A DNA stretch of 64,000 nucleotides from contig NZ_WVID01000033.1 in assembly GCF_010091925.1 (NCBI RefSeq), forward strand, positions 1 through 64,000. Direction: 5' to 3'. Shown here piece by piece: positions 9,376 to 17,190 of this stretch. Each line of letters opens with the position of its first letter. The stretch's first letter is position 1. The notes under the pieces were generated by a model, which saw nothing but the letters and a program-made list of their open reading frames with translations, had not been told where the DNA came from and did not search any database. The translations under genes were made by a program, and so were the position numbers. Source of the DNA: Nostoc sp. B(2019). GTDB taxonomy: Bacteria > Cyanobacteriota > Cyanobacteriia > Cyanobacteriales > Nostocaceae.

Positions 9376-10049
9376 TACCACTGGCTACACTTACGCTCTG
9401 GTAAAAACCAAAGGCTTAAACCTACGTTGTCCATTCTCAATAAAGTTACGTTTTTATCGATAAGCATAAAGGCTGATTTGTCAAGGTAGCACTCATCGAT
9501 AGCCTTATTAGGAAGAGGTAGGGATTAGATCTGTATTTGAATCAACTGCAAACCACATATTTGCTGTTCTTTAACGCCAGGTAAAAGTAACAAATTATTA
9601 ACTCTTTGTATATAAATTTAATAACATTCGGGATTGCTCTATCCTGATAACGTAAAACACTGAGTCTATAAAGGATATAGCTGCTTGAACTAAATGTGTC
9701 AGTGGCTATTTACTGCGACTCAAACCACAAAAACGTATTTAATGATACAGTTTTTTAGCTCTACTAAATAGACAATCAGTCAAATTTATCCTTTTAAGCA
9801 TAAATTCACTAAGGTGCAACAAAAACTAGTCTCATAATTCCTGTACAAAAATGGTTATGTTTTTTCCTTCAAATTAGAATTTTTGATATTAGTAAAAGTG
9901 AGTTATAGAGAGAGTAACTGACACAGAAAATGAGATAATTATTTCTCAAGTGCGTTAGCGACAGATTGTTGAGTTTCTCTAATTAAATTAATCTTGGTAA
10001 ATCTATTATCAACATTAATTACCACTTTTCCAGCAGGAAGAAATGATTA

Positions 10050-10175
10050 ATGAGGAAGCATTCTCGACCTTGGCATAGCCTACTGTCTTTAGCTAGCGTT
10101 TCCATAGTTGTACAGGCAGCAGACCCTATAACAGTTCAGTCTTTAGCAGAAACTACAACCAAACTACAAATTTAA
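10050..10175 (+). CDS. Possible 41-residue secreted peptide or gene remnant
   Basis: An ATG with AGGAAG nine bases upstream starts a 41-codon frame. It begins MRKHSRPWHSLLSLASVSIV and continues VQAADPITVQSLAETTT, which looks like a signal peptide with a short mature part. It could be the surviving N-terminus of a lost periplasmic protein or a real small secreted peptide. No neighbour supports either reading. Confidence 0.25.
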   Translation: MRKHSRPWHSLLSLASVSIVVQAADPITVQSLAETTTKLQI

Positions 10176-10635
10176 ATTGATATTATCTGGTTACTGCTCA
10201 CTAAGTGTGTGAGTGTTTTTCATGTAAATCGGCTTTGTGCTGTTATGAGAAGGTTTGATCCAGCATAGAGGTATAGTTAACGCCTAATGGAAAACTTCAT
10301 TTAGTTTTCGCTTTCACTTACCTAACTGATAATTCTTCTTAACTAAACCGTGTTAGATTATATTGATAATTCCAGGCGATCGCACTCTCAAAGTTAACTA
10401 CTAAAGATTAAAGATTAAGTGAAGGAGACTTGACTGATTAAGAGATTACATAATAACTTCTTAATAACAACTGCAATATTTACAGAAGTTCCTATAATTT
10501 CCTAAACTCCTACTTAGGTTATTGACTTTCTGGTTTGCAAACAAGTGGTTGAAATGAAAAATATCAAAAACCACTGGATTTAACTTCTAGCATTAGTTTT
10601 TCTCTGTTTAACCTGTTTTTTTCGCGTTTTTAAGG

Positions 10636-12252
10636 ATGGTTTGGAGGATGATGTTCAAATTTATGAACAAACAGAAGTCGAAAATAAAAAGTAGGCGTCT
10701 GTTTGCAAGAAATTACGCTAAAACAACACAATCTAACTCAAAAGTCAAGACATTTAATCTAGCAATTAAGCGACTTTCTCCCAGTTGGCAAGCCTGCTTA
10801 CCTCTAGCTTGTGTAATTGTATTGGGTTGGGGTTATGTAGCAGTTGCTCAAACTCCAGCTACAGGGCCAACAACAGCGGAACTCAAAGTTGCTCTTGACA
10901 CATTGTGGGTAGCGATCGCTGCCTTTTTAGTGTTCTTCATGAACGCTGGTTTTTGTATGTTAGAAACCGGGTTCTGTCGCCAGAAAAACGCTGTTAACGT
11001 TCTTGCTAAAAACTTGATTGTGTTTGCTCTTGCCACAGTTGCCTTTTGGGCGATCGGGTTCGGGTTAATGTTTGGCGACGGGAATGGCTTCATCGGATTG
11101 AATGGGTTTTTCCTAGGAGGAGCAGATAACAGTCCCGCCACAGGAGATGCTTATCAAGGTGTCTATAGCGCTCTTAATTGGGCTGGTGTACCCCTAGCAG
11201 CCAAGTTTTTATTCCAGCTAGTATTTGCTGGAACCGCAGCCACAATTGTTTCTGGCGCAGTTGCGGAACGGATTAAGTTTGTTGACTTCCTGATTTTTAG
11301 CCTCTTACTTGTAGGTATCGCCTACGCCATTACCGGACATTGGATTTGGGGCGGTGGTTGGTTAGCAAAAAGTGGTTTTTGGGATTTTGCTGGTTCTACA
11401 GTAGTTCACTCAGTCGGTGGTTGGGCTGCTTTAATGGGAGCGGCATTTCTGGGGCCACGTATTGGCAAATATCAAGATAAGCAAGTTATTGCCTTACCTG
11501 GTCACAACATGAGCATTGCAACTTTGGGTTGCTTAATTCTCTGGTTGGGTTGGTTTGGTTTTAACCCCGGTTCTGTAATGGCTGCTGATCCTGGTGCGAT
11601 CACTCACATTGCCTTAACCACCAATATGGCTGCTGCTACAGGCGGTATTGCTGCCACTGCTACAGCTTGGCTGTACTTAGGTAAACCAGACTTGTCGATG
11701 ATTATCAACGGCATTTTAGCTGGCTTGGTAGGAGTTACAGCATCTTGTGCTTATATCAGCATTGGCAGTGCTTTCATCATTGGTTTGATTGCTGGAATCA
11801 TTGTAGTTTTCTCTGTAACATTCTTTGATAAACTCAACATTGATGACCCAGTAGGAGCTACCTCAGTCCACCTAGTCTGTGGTGTATGGGGAACTCTGGC
11901 AGTTGGTTTGTGGTCTGTTGGCCCTGGTGTTTATTCCTGGTATGGTGACGGACTTGGCCCAGCCAAGGGTTTATTGGCAGGTGGTGGCTTTGGACAGTTA
12001 TTCACTCAGCTAATTGGTGTTCTTTCGGTAGGCGGTATGACCGTTCTCCTCAGCAGTATTTTCTTGTTGATACTGAAGGCGACTTTAGGTATTAGAGTAT
12101 CTAGAGAAGAAGAACTTGAAGGCTTGGATATCGGTGAGCATGGCATGGAAGCCTACAGTGGATTCCTCAAAGAAGCGGATGCATCTGGATTCCCTGAAGG
12201 ACGTAGCTCTCGTGGCATTTCACAGAGTGGAGATTTACCGAATACCCTGTAA
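10636..12252 (+). CDS. amt: Ammonium transporter (Amt family)
   Basis: A 538-residue Amt/Rh channel for ammonium uptake. After a long N-terminal extension and a signal-like helix ending VAVAQ come about eleven membrane helices. Family hallmarks are visible: [19 protein letters not shown] in helix 1 and the two pore histidines in [13 protein letters not shown] and [11 protein letters not shown]. The C-terminal tail with [14 protein letters not shown] is the segment through which PII (GlnB/GlnK) proteins act on Amt transporters. The start is uncertain: ATG codons at 10636, 10648, 10651 and 10663 are in frame and a GGAGG lies at 10643-10647, so a start at 10663 with a 15-base spacing, or one of the earlier ones, is possible. 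Transcription probably ends at one of the two hairpins that follow. Confidence 0.96.
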   Translation: MVWRMMFKFMNKQKSKIKSRRLFARNYAKTTQSNSKVKTFNLAIKRLSPSWQACLPLACVIVLGWGYVAVAQTPATGPTTAELKVALDTLWVAIAAFLVFFMNAGFCMLETGFCRQKNAVNVLAKNLIVFALATVAFWAIGFGLMFGDGNGFIGLNGFFLGGADNSPATGDAYQGVYSALNWAGVPLAAKFLFQLVFAGTAATIVSGAVAERIKFVDFLIFSLLLVGIAYAITGHWIWGGGWLAKSGFWDFAGSTVVHSVGGWAALMGAAFLGPRIGKYQDKQVIALPGHNMSIATLGCLILWLGWFGFNPGSVMAADPGAITHIALTTNMAAATGGIAATATAWLYLGKPDLSMIINGILAGLVGVTASCAYISIGSAFIIGLIAGIIVVFSVTFFDKLNIDDPVGATSVHLVCGVWGTLAVGLWSVGPGVYSWYGDGLGPAKGLLAGGGFGQLFTQLIGVLSVGGMTVLLSSIFLLILKATLGIRVSREEELEGLDIGEHGMEAYSGFLKEADASGFPEGRSSRGISQSGDLPNTL

Positions 12253-12287
12253 ATTTTGAGCCGTTTGATTTAATTGCAGATAAATAC

Positions 12288-12332
12288 CCGCCCCTTTGAC
12301 TTTTGTCTTTCATACAGGTGGCGGTTTTTTTT
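12288..12332 (+). terminator. Candidate terminator after amt
   Basis: CCGCC pairs with GGCGG across a loop of about 27 bases, followed by eight T. The stem is short and the loop long, so it is weaker than the next hairpin. Confidence 0.4.
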
Positions 12333-12414
12333 ACAAAAATTTTAGAAGCGGTTTATATCTGGCTTGGGAAGCATTTTTGTACCGATCTTGCTACTAAAAG
12401 ATTTTAATTGAATG

Positions 12415-12440
12415 CCCTCACTATTTTAATGAGGGTTTTA
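12415..12440 (+). terminator. Terminator hairpin between amt and the barrel gene
   Basis: CCCTCA pairs with TGAGGG around a short AT-rich loop and is followed by TTTTATTT. It should separate amt from the polysaccharide locus. Confidence 0.6.
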
Positions 12441-12543
12441 TTTATGAGTGTGCTGATGAGAAGAAATTGGGCATCATAATGCCAAGTCGAAGAAATAGTT
12501 CTCCGGCAGCTCGTTTTTCTATATAAAACTATAGTATTAGCCG

Positions 12544-13788
12544 ATGACAGGTAGTTTTAGAGATTATCTCTCTGTCTCTCGACATAGTTTGGACACCAAG
12601 TTGGTTTTGCGATGTATACAGATCCAATGTGTAGTGATCGCAATAGGTATTTGGATGTTATCAGGAGCTAAGTTACAAGCTGCCCAACCATATAAGCACT
12701 GGAACTCCCCCTTGGAATTGACTCAAGAAGAATCCAGAAATCAGGAGCCAGTTGCACTTCCCTATCAATTAGAGCCAACACCGATTTTGATTGCAGCACC
12801 AGAAAACTTCAATCCCGGACTGCGATTACCGCCGCCAACACCGCCAGCGCTACCCAAGCTACCACCAACTTATATTGAACCAATTGAAGCGATTGCAGTT
12901 TTAGAAAGTATCCAAACAGACTTTCGCAATCATACAGACAACTTTGGACAAAATAACCTATTCATCGAACCAACGGCTCAGTTCCGATTGAGTAATGGCA
13001 ATAAAATACTGTTCAAGACAGGTTTTAATTCCTTTGAGCAACGTGGTATTGACTCAATTACCAACATTCCTTTTCAAATTGGATGGGAGGGGAAAATTGG
13101 GCAAGCGACACTGCAAACAGCAGCCGGGGTTGATTTATTCAACCGTTTACCCACAGCCATCAATCTCAATGCCAAAGTAGAGGCTCCAATTTTGCCGCCG
13201 AAAGTTTCTTCATCAGGTCGATTACTTTCGGGTTTGATACTATCAGCTAACTTAGATCAAGCCCCTTATAAATCCAACGCTCGAACTTTAGAAAATCAAA
13301 TTACTGCTTGGCGATTCGGCCCTAATTTATACTGGCAAATTGACCGGGACACTAGTTTGTTCTCTTCATTACGCTTGGGCAATTATAACGATGGTAATTC
13401 AGAGATCCAGTCTTTTAGCAGACTAGAGCGCAAGTTTGGGCAGTTTTCCTTAGCAGCTAACTTGTTCACTTGGAGTTACGATCACGATTTAGAACGTACA
13501 AGTGGCTACTTCTCCCCACCAGATTTCCTCGTTTACAACGCTGAAGTGGCTTGGGAGGGAGATATTTCTGATTTCTTACGCTGTCGTTTATCTGCCAACC
13601 TAGGACGACAACGACTTAAAGGAGAATTTGACAACGCCAATACCTATCAATCTCGCTGCACAGTAAAGCTTTCACCCAATGTAGAGGCAGATCTCGGCTA
13701 TAGCTTCAGTAATGTCCGCAATCAAGATACAGGAACAAGCGCCTACGATGGAAACTCGTTAACAGGGCAATTACGGATCAAATTTTAG
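12544..13788 (+). CDS. Outer-membrane beta-barrel protein, possible polysaccharide exporter
   Basis: A 414-residue protein with an N-terminal hydrophobic signal segment (about residues 22-45, ending in LQAAQ), a Pro-rich linker (about 85-115) and then alternating beta strands to a C-terminal Phe (LRIKF), the usual end of an outer-membrane barrel. The motif GYFSPPDFLVY near residue 320 resembles the YFSP segment of the C-terminal barrel of BcsC, the cellulose export pore; this is a resemblance, not a proven homology. It begins a run of same-strand genes (DUF3131 proteins, GT2 synthase, PIG-L deacetylase) that suggests a polysaccharide secretion locus, where it would be the exit pore. No TPR repeats of the BcsC type are present. 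Confidence 0.65.
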   Translation: MTGSFRDYLSVSRHSLDTKLVLRCIQIQCVVIAIGIWMLSGAKLQAAQPYKHWNSPLELTQEESRNQEPVALPYQLEPTPILIAAPENFNPGLRLPPPTPPALPKLPPTYIEPIEAIAVLESIQTDFRNHTDNFGQNNLFIEPTAQFRLSNGNKILFKTGFNSFEQRGIDSITNIPFQIGWEGKIGQATLQTAAGVDLFNRLPTAINLNAKVEAPILPPKVSSSGRLLSGLILSANLDQAPYKSNARTLENQITAWRFGPNLYWQIDRDTSLFSSLRLGNYNDGNSEIQSFSRLERKFGQFSLAANLFTWSYDHDLERTSGYFSPPDFLVYNAEVAWEGDISDFLRCRLSANLGRQRLKGEFDNANTYQSRCTVKLSPNVEADLGYSFSNVRNQDTGTSAYDGNSLTGQLRIKF

Positions 13789-13928
13789 GCTTCTTTTAGA
13801 AGTCGAGCAAAAGGGAAGTATTCTTTGTCTCCTTTTCTAGAGTGTTAGTTAGCTTTCAAAGTTGGGAAGAATGTATTTGATTAGATTCTGTAAGCAACAA
13901 TAACTTACAATATGAGGCTTTAGTCAGC

Positions 13929-15398
13929 ATGAGTTCTGATTTTCAACCACCCCCTAAAAGCTTGTCTATATTAGCTTCCGTGGGAGGGGTAGTTACCGCT
14001 GTAATCGCGATCGCAATTTTAAATTTTTGGTCTAAGCAACTGTCTCAGACTTCTTCTATAGAAAAGCCTAAAATCTCAACATCCCAAACTACTTCACCTA
14101 CCCCAAAAGCTGAAATAGTTGACATTGACGCTAAATCGGTAGTTTTACCAGGGACACCTGTTAGTCCTGGTCAAATAACAGCAACTCCTTATATTGCTCC
14201 TGGAGTCGGAAAACTCACACCAGAAGAAACTGCAACTGCCCGTCAGGCTTGGTTATACTTCCAGCGTAACTGGAACGACGAAACCGGCTTAGTCAATTCC
14301 GTTGATGGCTTTACTTCTGTAACAATGTGGGATCAAGCAGCTGCGATCGCTGCCTTAGTTAGTGCTAGAGAACTCAATATTGTACCAGTGGCGGAATTTG
14401 AAGCCAAGATGAGCAAGATGCTGAAGACTTTAGCATCTATGCCTCTATATAAAGGAGAACTGCCTAACAAAGTATACAATGCTAAAACTCTCCTACCTGT
14501 TAATTACGGTCAACTAGAAAAAAGAGAAGAAATTGGTTGGTCTGCGATCGATTTAGGACGGATGGCAATCTGGCTAAAGATTGTTGGGGCAAAGTATCCA
14601 CAGTTGCGACCAAAGACAGAAGCCGTATGGAAGCATTGGCAAGTCAAGCGTCTCACCAAAAATGGGCAAATGTACGGTACTGCTGTTGTTAAAGGTAAAG
14701 AACAGTACAACCAAGAAGGTCGCCTAGGCTACGAGAATTATGCCGCTTATGGCTTGAAGTTGTGGGGTTTGGATGTCAAGCAAGCCTTAGATCATCAATC
14801 TCACACCGCCTTTGTCAATCTTTACGGAGAGGGCGTTCCTTATGATCGCCGCGACTATAAAAACTCTGGAGCTAATAATTACGTTCTTAGCGAACCCTAT
14901 ATTTTAGACGGCATTGAAACTGGGTTTCAAGCTTTGCCTAAAGTCTATGCCGACCGGATCTTAGCCGCTCAAGAGGCTCGCTACCGAGCAACAAAACAAT
15001 TAACTGCCGTTACCGAAGACAACTTGGATCGCCCTCCCTACTTCGTTTACAGCAGCTTGTTTGTCAATGGAGTACCTTGGGCTACGATCACAGATACCCA
15101 ACAGCAGCACAATAACTTGCGGTTCCTCAGTACCAAAGCTGCGATCGGCTGGCACGTGCTTTACAACACTGCATACACGCGTCAGTTATTTGATTTTGCC
15201 CAAACTAACCTCAAATCTCCAGATGGCTGGTACAACGGTTTCTACGAGTCTCTACGTCAGCCGAATAAAGCTCTCACAGCCAACAATAATGGTGTGATTT
15301 TGGAGAGCTTGCTATACAAGCAAGTTGGACAGCCACTTACTGTTTGGGCAGGAGTTAAAAGTCAAAAGTCAACCGAAAAGACTATCAGAACGCCGTAA
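13929..15398 (+). CDS. DUF3131 protein, membrane-anchored
   Basis: A 489-residue protein with one membrane helix near the N-terminus (about 10-35), a Ser/Thr/Pro-rich linker and a single DUF3131 domain (about 95-475). Typical family segments are visible: TARQAWLYFQRNW, VTMWDQAAAIAAL, IGWSAIDLGRMAIW, RLGYENYAAYGLKLWG, NNYVLSEPYILDGIE and the late LRFLSTKAAIGW. DUF3131 domains have an alpha/alpha-barrel character like glycoside-active enzymes; the substrate is not established here. Position between an OM barrel and a cellulose-synthase-like enzyme argues for action on the exported polymer. The island inserted after 15398 separates it from its paralogue at 23840. Confidence 0.85.
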   Translation: MSSDFQPPPKSLSILASVGGVVTAVIAIAILNFWSKQLSQTSSIEKPKISTSQTTSPTPKAEIVDIDAKSVVLPGTPVSPGQITATPYIAPGVGKLTPEETATARQAWLYFQRNWNDETGLVNSVDGFTSVTMWDQAAAIAALVSARELNIVPVAEFEAKMSKMLKTLASMPLYKGELPNKVYNAKTLLPVNYGQLEKREEIGWSAIDLGRMAIWLKIVGAKYPQLRPKTEAVWKHWQVKRLTKNGQMYGTAVVKGKEQYNQEGRLGYENYAAYGLKLWGLDVKQALDHQSHTAFVNLYGEGVPYDRRDYKNSGANNYVLSEPYILDGIETGFQALPKVYADRILAAQEARYRATKQLTAVTEDNLDRPPYFVYSSLFVNGVPWATITDTQQQHNNLRFLSTKAAIGWHVLYNTAYTRQLFDFAQTNLKSPDGWYNGFYESLRQPNKALTANNNGVILESLLYKQVGQPLTVWAGVKSQKSTEKTIRTP

Positions 15399-15414
15399 GT
15401 GACAGCTAAAATTT

Positions 15415-15560
15415 TAAGGTAATGAGAAAACGGCATTGCATTATAGAGGGATGAATTGAAGTCATCTACTGTGCAATGTCCATATTGTGGGTCTACGGAA
15501 ATTCTCAAGAATTGTACCTACAAAAATTTATTCATCCCTCCATTCAGCAACATTACCTTA
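15415..15560. mobile_element. 146-bp IS1-like relic or MITE
   Basis: The ends are inverted repeats: TAAGGTAATG with GAGGGATGAA on the left, matched by the reverse complement of TTCATCCCTC with CATTACCTTA on the right. GGTAATG resembles the terminal bases of IS1-family elements. Inside, 15456-15520 encodes QCPYCGSTEILKN, the zinc-ribbon start of IS1-type InsA, and then stops making sense. It is therefore an internally deleted element. The right end supplies the stop codon of the Uma2 gene. I see no clear target duplication. Confidence 0.7.
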
Positions 15561-16100
15561 TGGCAAAAATCTCTCAACAGATGCAGAAACATCTGCAAAT
15601 GCTAATGGTGTAACCGTTCCTTGCTTAATAGTATATTCTTCAACATAGTTACCATTGTGTGAGTTTCTAAACACAATCATTTGCTTAGCAGATAAATTTA
15701 CAACCCAATATTCTTGAATCTCAGCCGTAGCGTAAATTGCAGCCTTGATCTCCAAGTCCTTGTTCAAGCTTGTATTTGCAACTTCTACAATCCAGAATAT
15801 ATTTCTAGGAGCAGGATGGCGGTCATTATAGGATGACTCTGGAAGTTGAACAATCGCAATATCAGGTTCCGGTTCCGAGTCAGATAGTGTTATCTGCCCA
15901 TTGAAGCGGACATCAGCTTTACCTGCTAGCAATTCTTCTAAATATTTTGCACCTCGTTTTGCTGTGGTGTAGTGAATTGGGGTTTCTGGACTCATCTCAA
16001 CAATTTCGCCTGCTAGCAGTTCCACATGACGACCACGCAGAATGCCTGCCTCAACCATGCGGTGATAGTCGTCTACAGACCATTTAGCCAGGGTTTTCAT
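15558..16100 (-). CDS. Uma2-family putative nuclease (DUF820)
   Basis: A 180-residue member of the PD-(D/E)XK-like Uma2 family that is greatly expanded in cyanobacteria. Visible hallmarks are ELLAGEIVEMSP, PEPDIAIV (active-site Asp), FWIVEVANTSLNKDLEIKAAIYA (catalytic Glu and Lys) and IQEYWVVNL. The ATG at 16100 is preferred to a GTG five codons earlier. Its stop codon is formed by the end of the IS1-like relic, so the natural C-terminus may have been altered. Biological roles of Uma2 proteins are poorly known; nuclease activity is inferred from the fold. Confidence 0.9.
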   Translation of the reverse strand: MKTLAKWSVDDYHRMVEAGILRGRHVELLAGEIVEMSPETPIHYTTAKRGAKYLEELLAGKADVRFNGQITLSDSEPEPDIAIVQLPESSYNDRHPAPRNIFWIVEVANTSLNKDLEIKAAIYATAEIQEYWVVNLSAKQMIVFRNSHNGNYVEEYTIKQGTVTPLAFADVSASVERFLP

Positions 16101-16134
16101 AGCAGAATTGCTCACATTCTTGTGATAAACCTAG

Positions 16135-16285
16135 TTCAATTTTATGAGTTTTTAGTTGAGAAGCACCCCAATCAATATAGAATGCTGGTCGTCCCAAGCG
16201 ATCGCGGGAGCAATGTCCAAAGTGTGGATCAACTCATAACCGCAAGAATAGCAGATAATATACTAGACAAAATCATATATGTGTT
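16135..16285 (-). pseudogene. Frameshifted zinc-ribbon gene fragment
   Basis: Read leftward, the DNA gives CYSCGYELI, then after a one-base shift HFGHCSRDRLGRPAFYIDWG. The second damaged copy at 17012-17190 gives CHFCGYDIDAHLGHGSRD. Aligning the two shows that one base is missing here just before the CAC codon. It has no start codon in frame, and a stop lies just upstream. Family unknown. Confidence 0.5.
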
Positions 16286-16384
16286 AACGTTCGCGCTCAC
16301 CGTGACGTAGATAACATTTCCAACTCAAGCAACCATTTCGGTACGTTCCGGTGCAGTGTAGTGTTAGGTTGCTGGCAACTGCGA

Positions 16385-16675
16385 TTACCTACGACTTTTC
16401 CAGTATCCAGGTTCTCGACTACAATGCATTACTGCTAGGACAAGAATATAGTCTTGCTCAATCGTGTAAAGAATTCCGTACGGAAACTTGCGTGTCATGC
16501 ATCGTCGAACATCTTCATCAATCTCAATGTAGCGAGTAGGGGATTCTCTAATCCGATAAATTGTATCCTCAATCGTATTGATAAATGCCTGCGCTACCTC
16601 AGTACGCTGTTCTGCGTAATATTGAACGGCATTAGCATATTCTGTGAGAGCTTCAGGATGAAATACATACCTCAT
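16385..16675 (-). CDS. ParE/RelE-type toxin
   Basis: A 96-residue protein starting MRYVFHPEALTEY, with the ParE/RelE plan: an N-terminal strand, an amphipathic helical pair (AVQYYAEQRTEVAQAF, IYRIRESP) and a beta sheet ending FPYGILYTIEQDYILVLAVMH. The conserved FPYGILY segment is typical of the family. Members either poison DNA gyrase (ParE) or cleave mRNA at the ribosome (RelE); which applies cannot be read from sequence. The start overlaps the antitoxin stop by four bases (ATGA), so translation is coupled and antitoxin is made first. Confidence 0.88.
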   Translation of the reverse strand: MRYVFHPEALTEYANAVQYYAEQRTEVAQAFINTIEDTIYRIRESPTRYIEIDEDVRRCMTRKFPYGILYTIEQDYILVLAVMHCSREPGYWKSRR

Positions 16676-16902
16676 TGCTGAAGTAACTGCCTCACCTGAG
16701 CTAAAGCTTCTTCTCCAGAAATTGATTGTACAGAACCGTCCCGAATTTCGTCTCGTCGTTTCTTTGCTTCAGTAGTCCAAGCTGTTTCAATGGTTGGATC
16801 AGTGCCAAATTCTAGGCTTTCGACTAATTTCTCTGCCAACAGTGCCCTAGACACGCCAGGAAGAGACAATAACTCTTCTGTCAGTTCCTCAATTGATCTC
16901 AT
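16672..16902 (-). CDS. Addiction-module antitoxin
   Basis: A 76-residue acidic helical protein of the short addiction-module component type: IEELTEELLSLPGVSRALLAEKLVESL followed by a tail with AWTTEAKKRRDEI and GEEALAQVRQLL. (The first motif is residues 3-29.) These antitoxins bind ParE/RelE toxins with their C-terminal part. I chose the ATG at 16902 over a TTG seven codons upstream, since it matches the usual length. It is the upstream gene of the pair, as in most type II modules, and would repress its own promoter with the toxin. Confidence 0.85.
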   Translation of the reverse strand: MRSIEELTEELLSLPGVSRALLAEKLVESLEFGTDPTIETAWTTEAKKRRDEIRDGSVQSISGEEALAQVRQLLQQ

Positions 16903-17011
16903 AGCTACTCTAAAATTTGACAAGTTTTGCTAGATAAGTTTAACAAAAATCCGAACTCAACGATTGTAATAACTAATAAACTCTCGAAATACTCATCCCT
17001 AGATTCTATAT

Positions 17012-17190
17012 TTATCTTCGTAATATCCACCGACCTTTGCCCACTGAGGATTTTTCTGGTATTGCATAATTGAAGTATGAATTAGAGCGTAGGCGTAGCC
17101 AGTCGTAGACATCACGGGAGCCATGTCCAAGGTGTGCATCAATATCATAGCCGCAAAAATGACAAGAAATCTGGTAAACCTGTTTCTCAA
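17012..17190 (-). pseudogene. Zinc-ribbon gene fragment interrupted by a dispersed repeat
   Basis: A 61-codon frame from a TTG gives VYQISCHFCGYDIDAHLGHG and then SRDVYDWLRLRSN. From about 17083 to 17125 the DNA matches the small dispersed repeat (GCGTAGGCGTAGCC and relatives), so the second half of the peptide is repeat-derived. It overlaps the end of the 769-residue gene by a few bases. Compare the copy at 16135-16285. Confidence 0.45.
17083..17125. repeat. Small dispersed repeat copy
   Basis: GCGTAGGCGTAGCC here matches the same 14 bases within 39882-39915, and GTCGTAGACATC matches the neighbouring module with a few changes. It lies inside a damaged zinc-ribbon gene. Confidence 0.5.

Larger units (their letters stand above)
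8843..10635. other. 1.8-kb gene-poor region
   Basis: Apart from the dispersed-repeat cluster at 9258-9375 and one 41-codon reading frame at 10050-10175, I see no supported gene. The open frame at 9201-9404 is the repeat cluster itself. The right half should contain the ammonium transporter promoter. I looked by eye for a GTA-N8-TAC NtcA site and did not find one. The left end probably has the promoter of the bacteriocin cassette. Confidence 0.6.

Noticed and set aside
9201-9404. A 67-codon open frame.
   Set aside because: Its sequence is almost wholly dispersed repeat; no ribosome site and no protein family.
10300-10635. NtcA site upstream of amt.
   Set aside because: No GTA-N8-TAC was found by eye. 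The search was not exhaustive.
16026-16310. A 94-codon rightward frame.
   Set aside because: It spans the start of the Uma2 gene and the zinc-ribbon remnant on the other strand and has no recognisable content.
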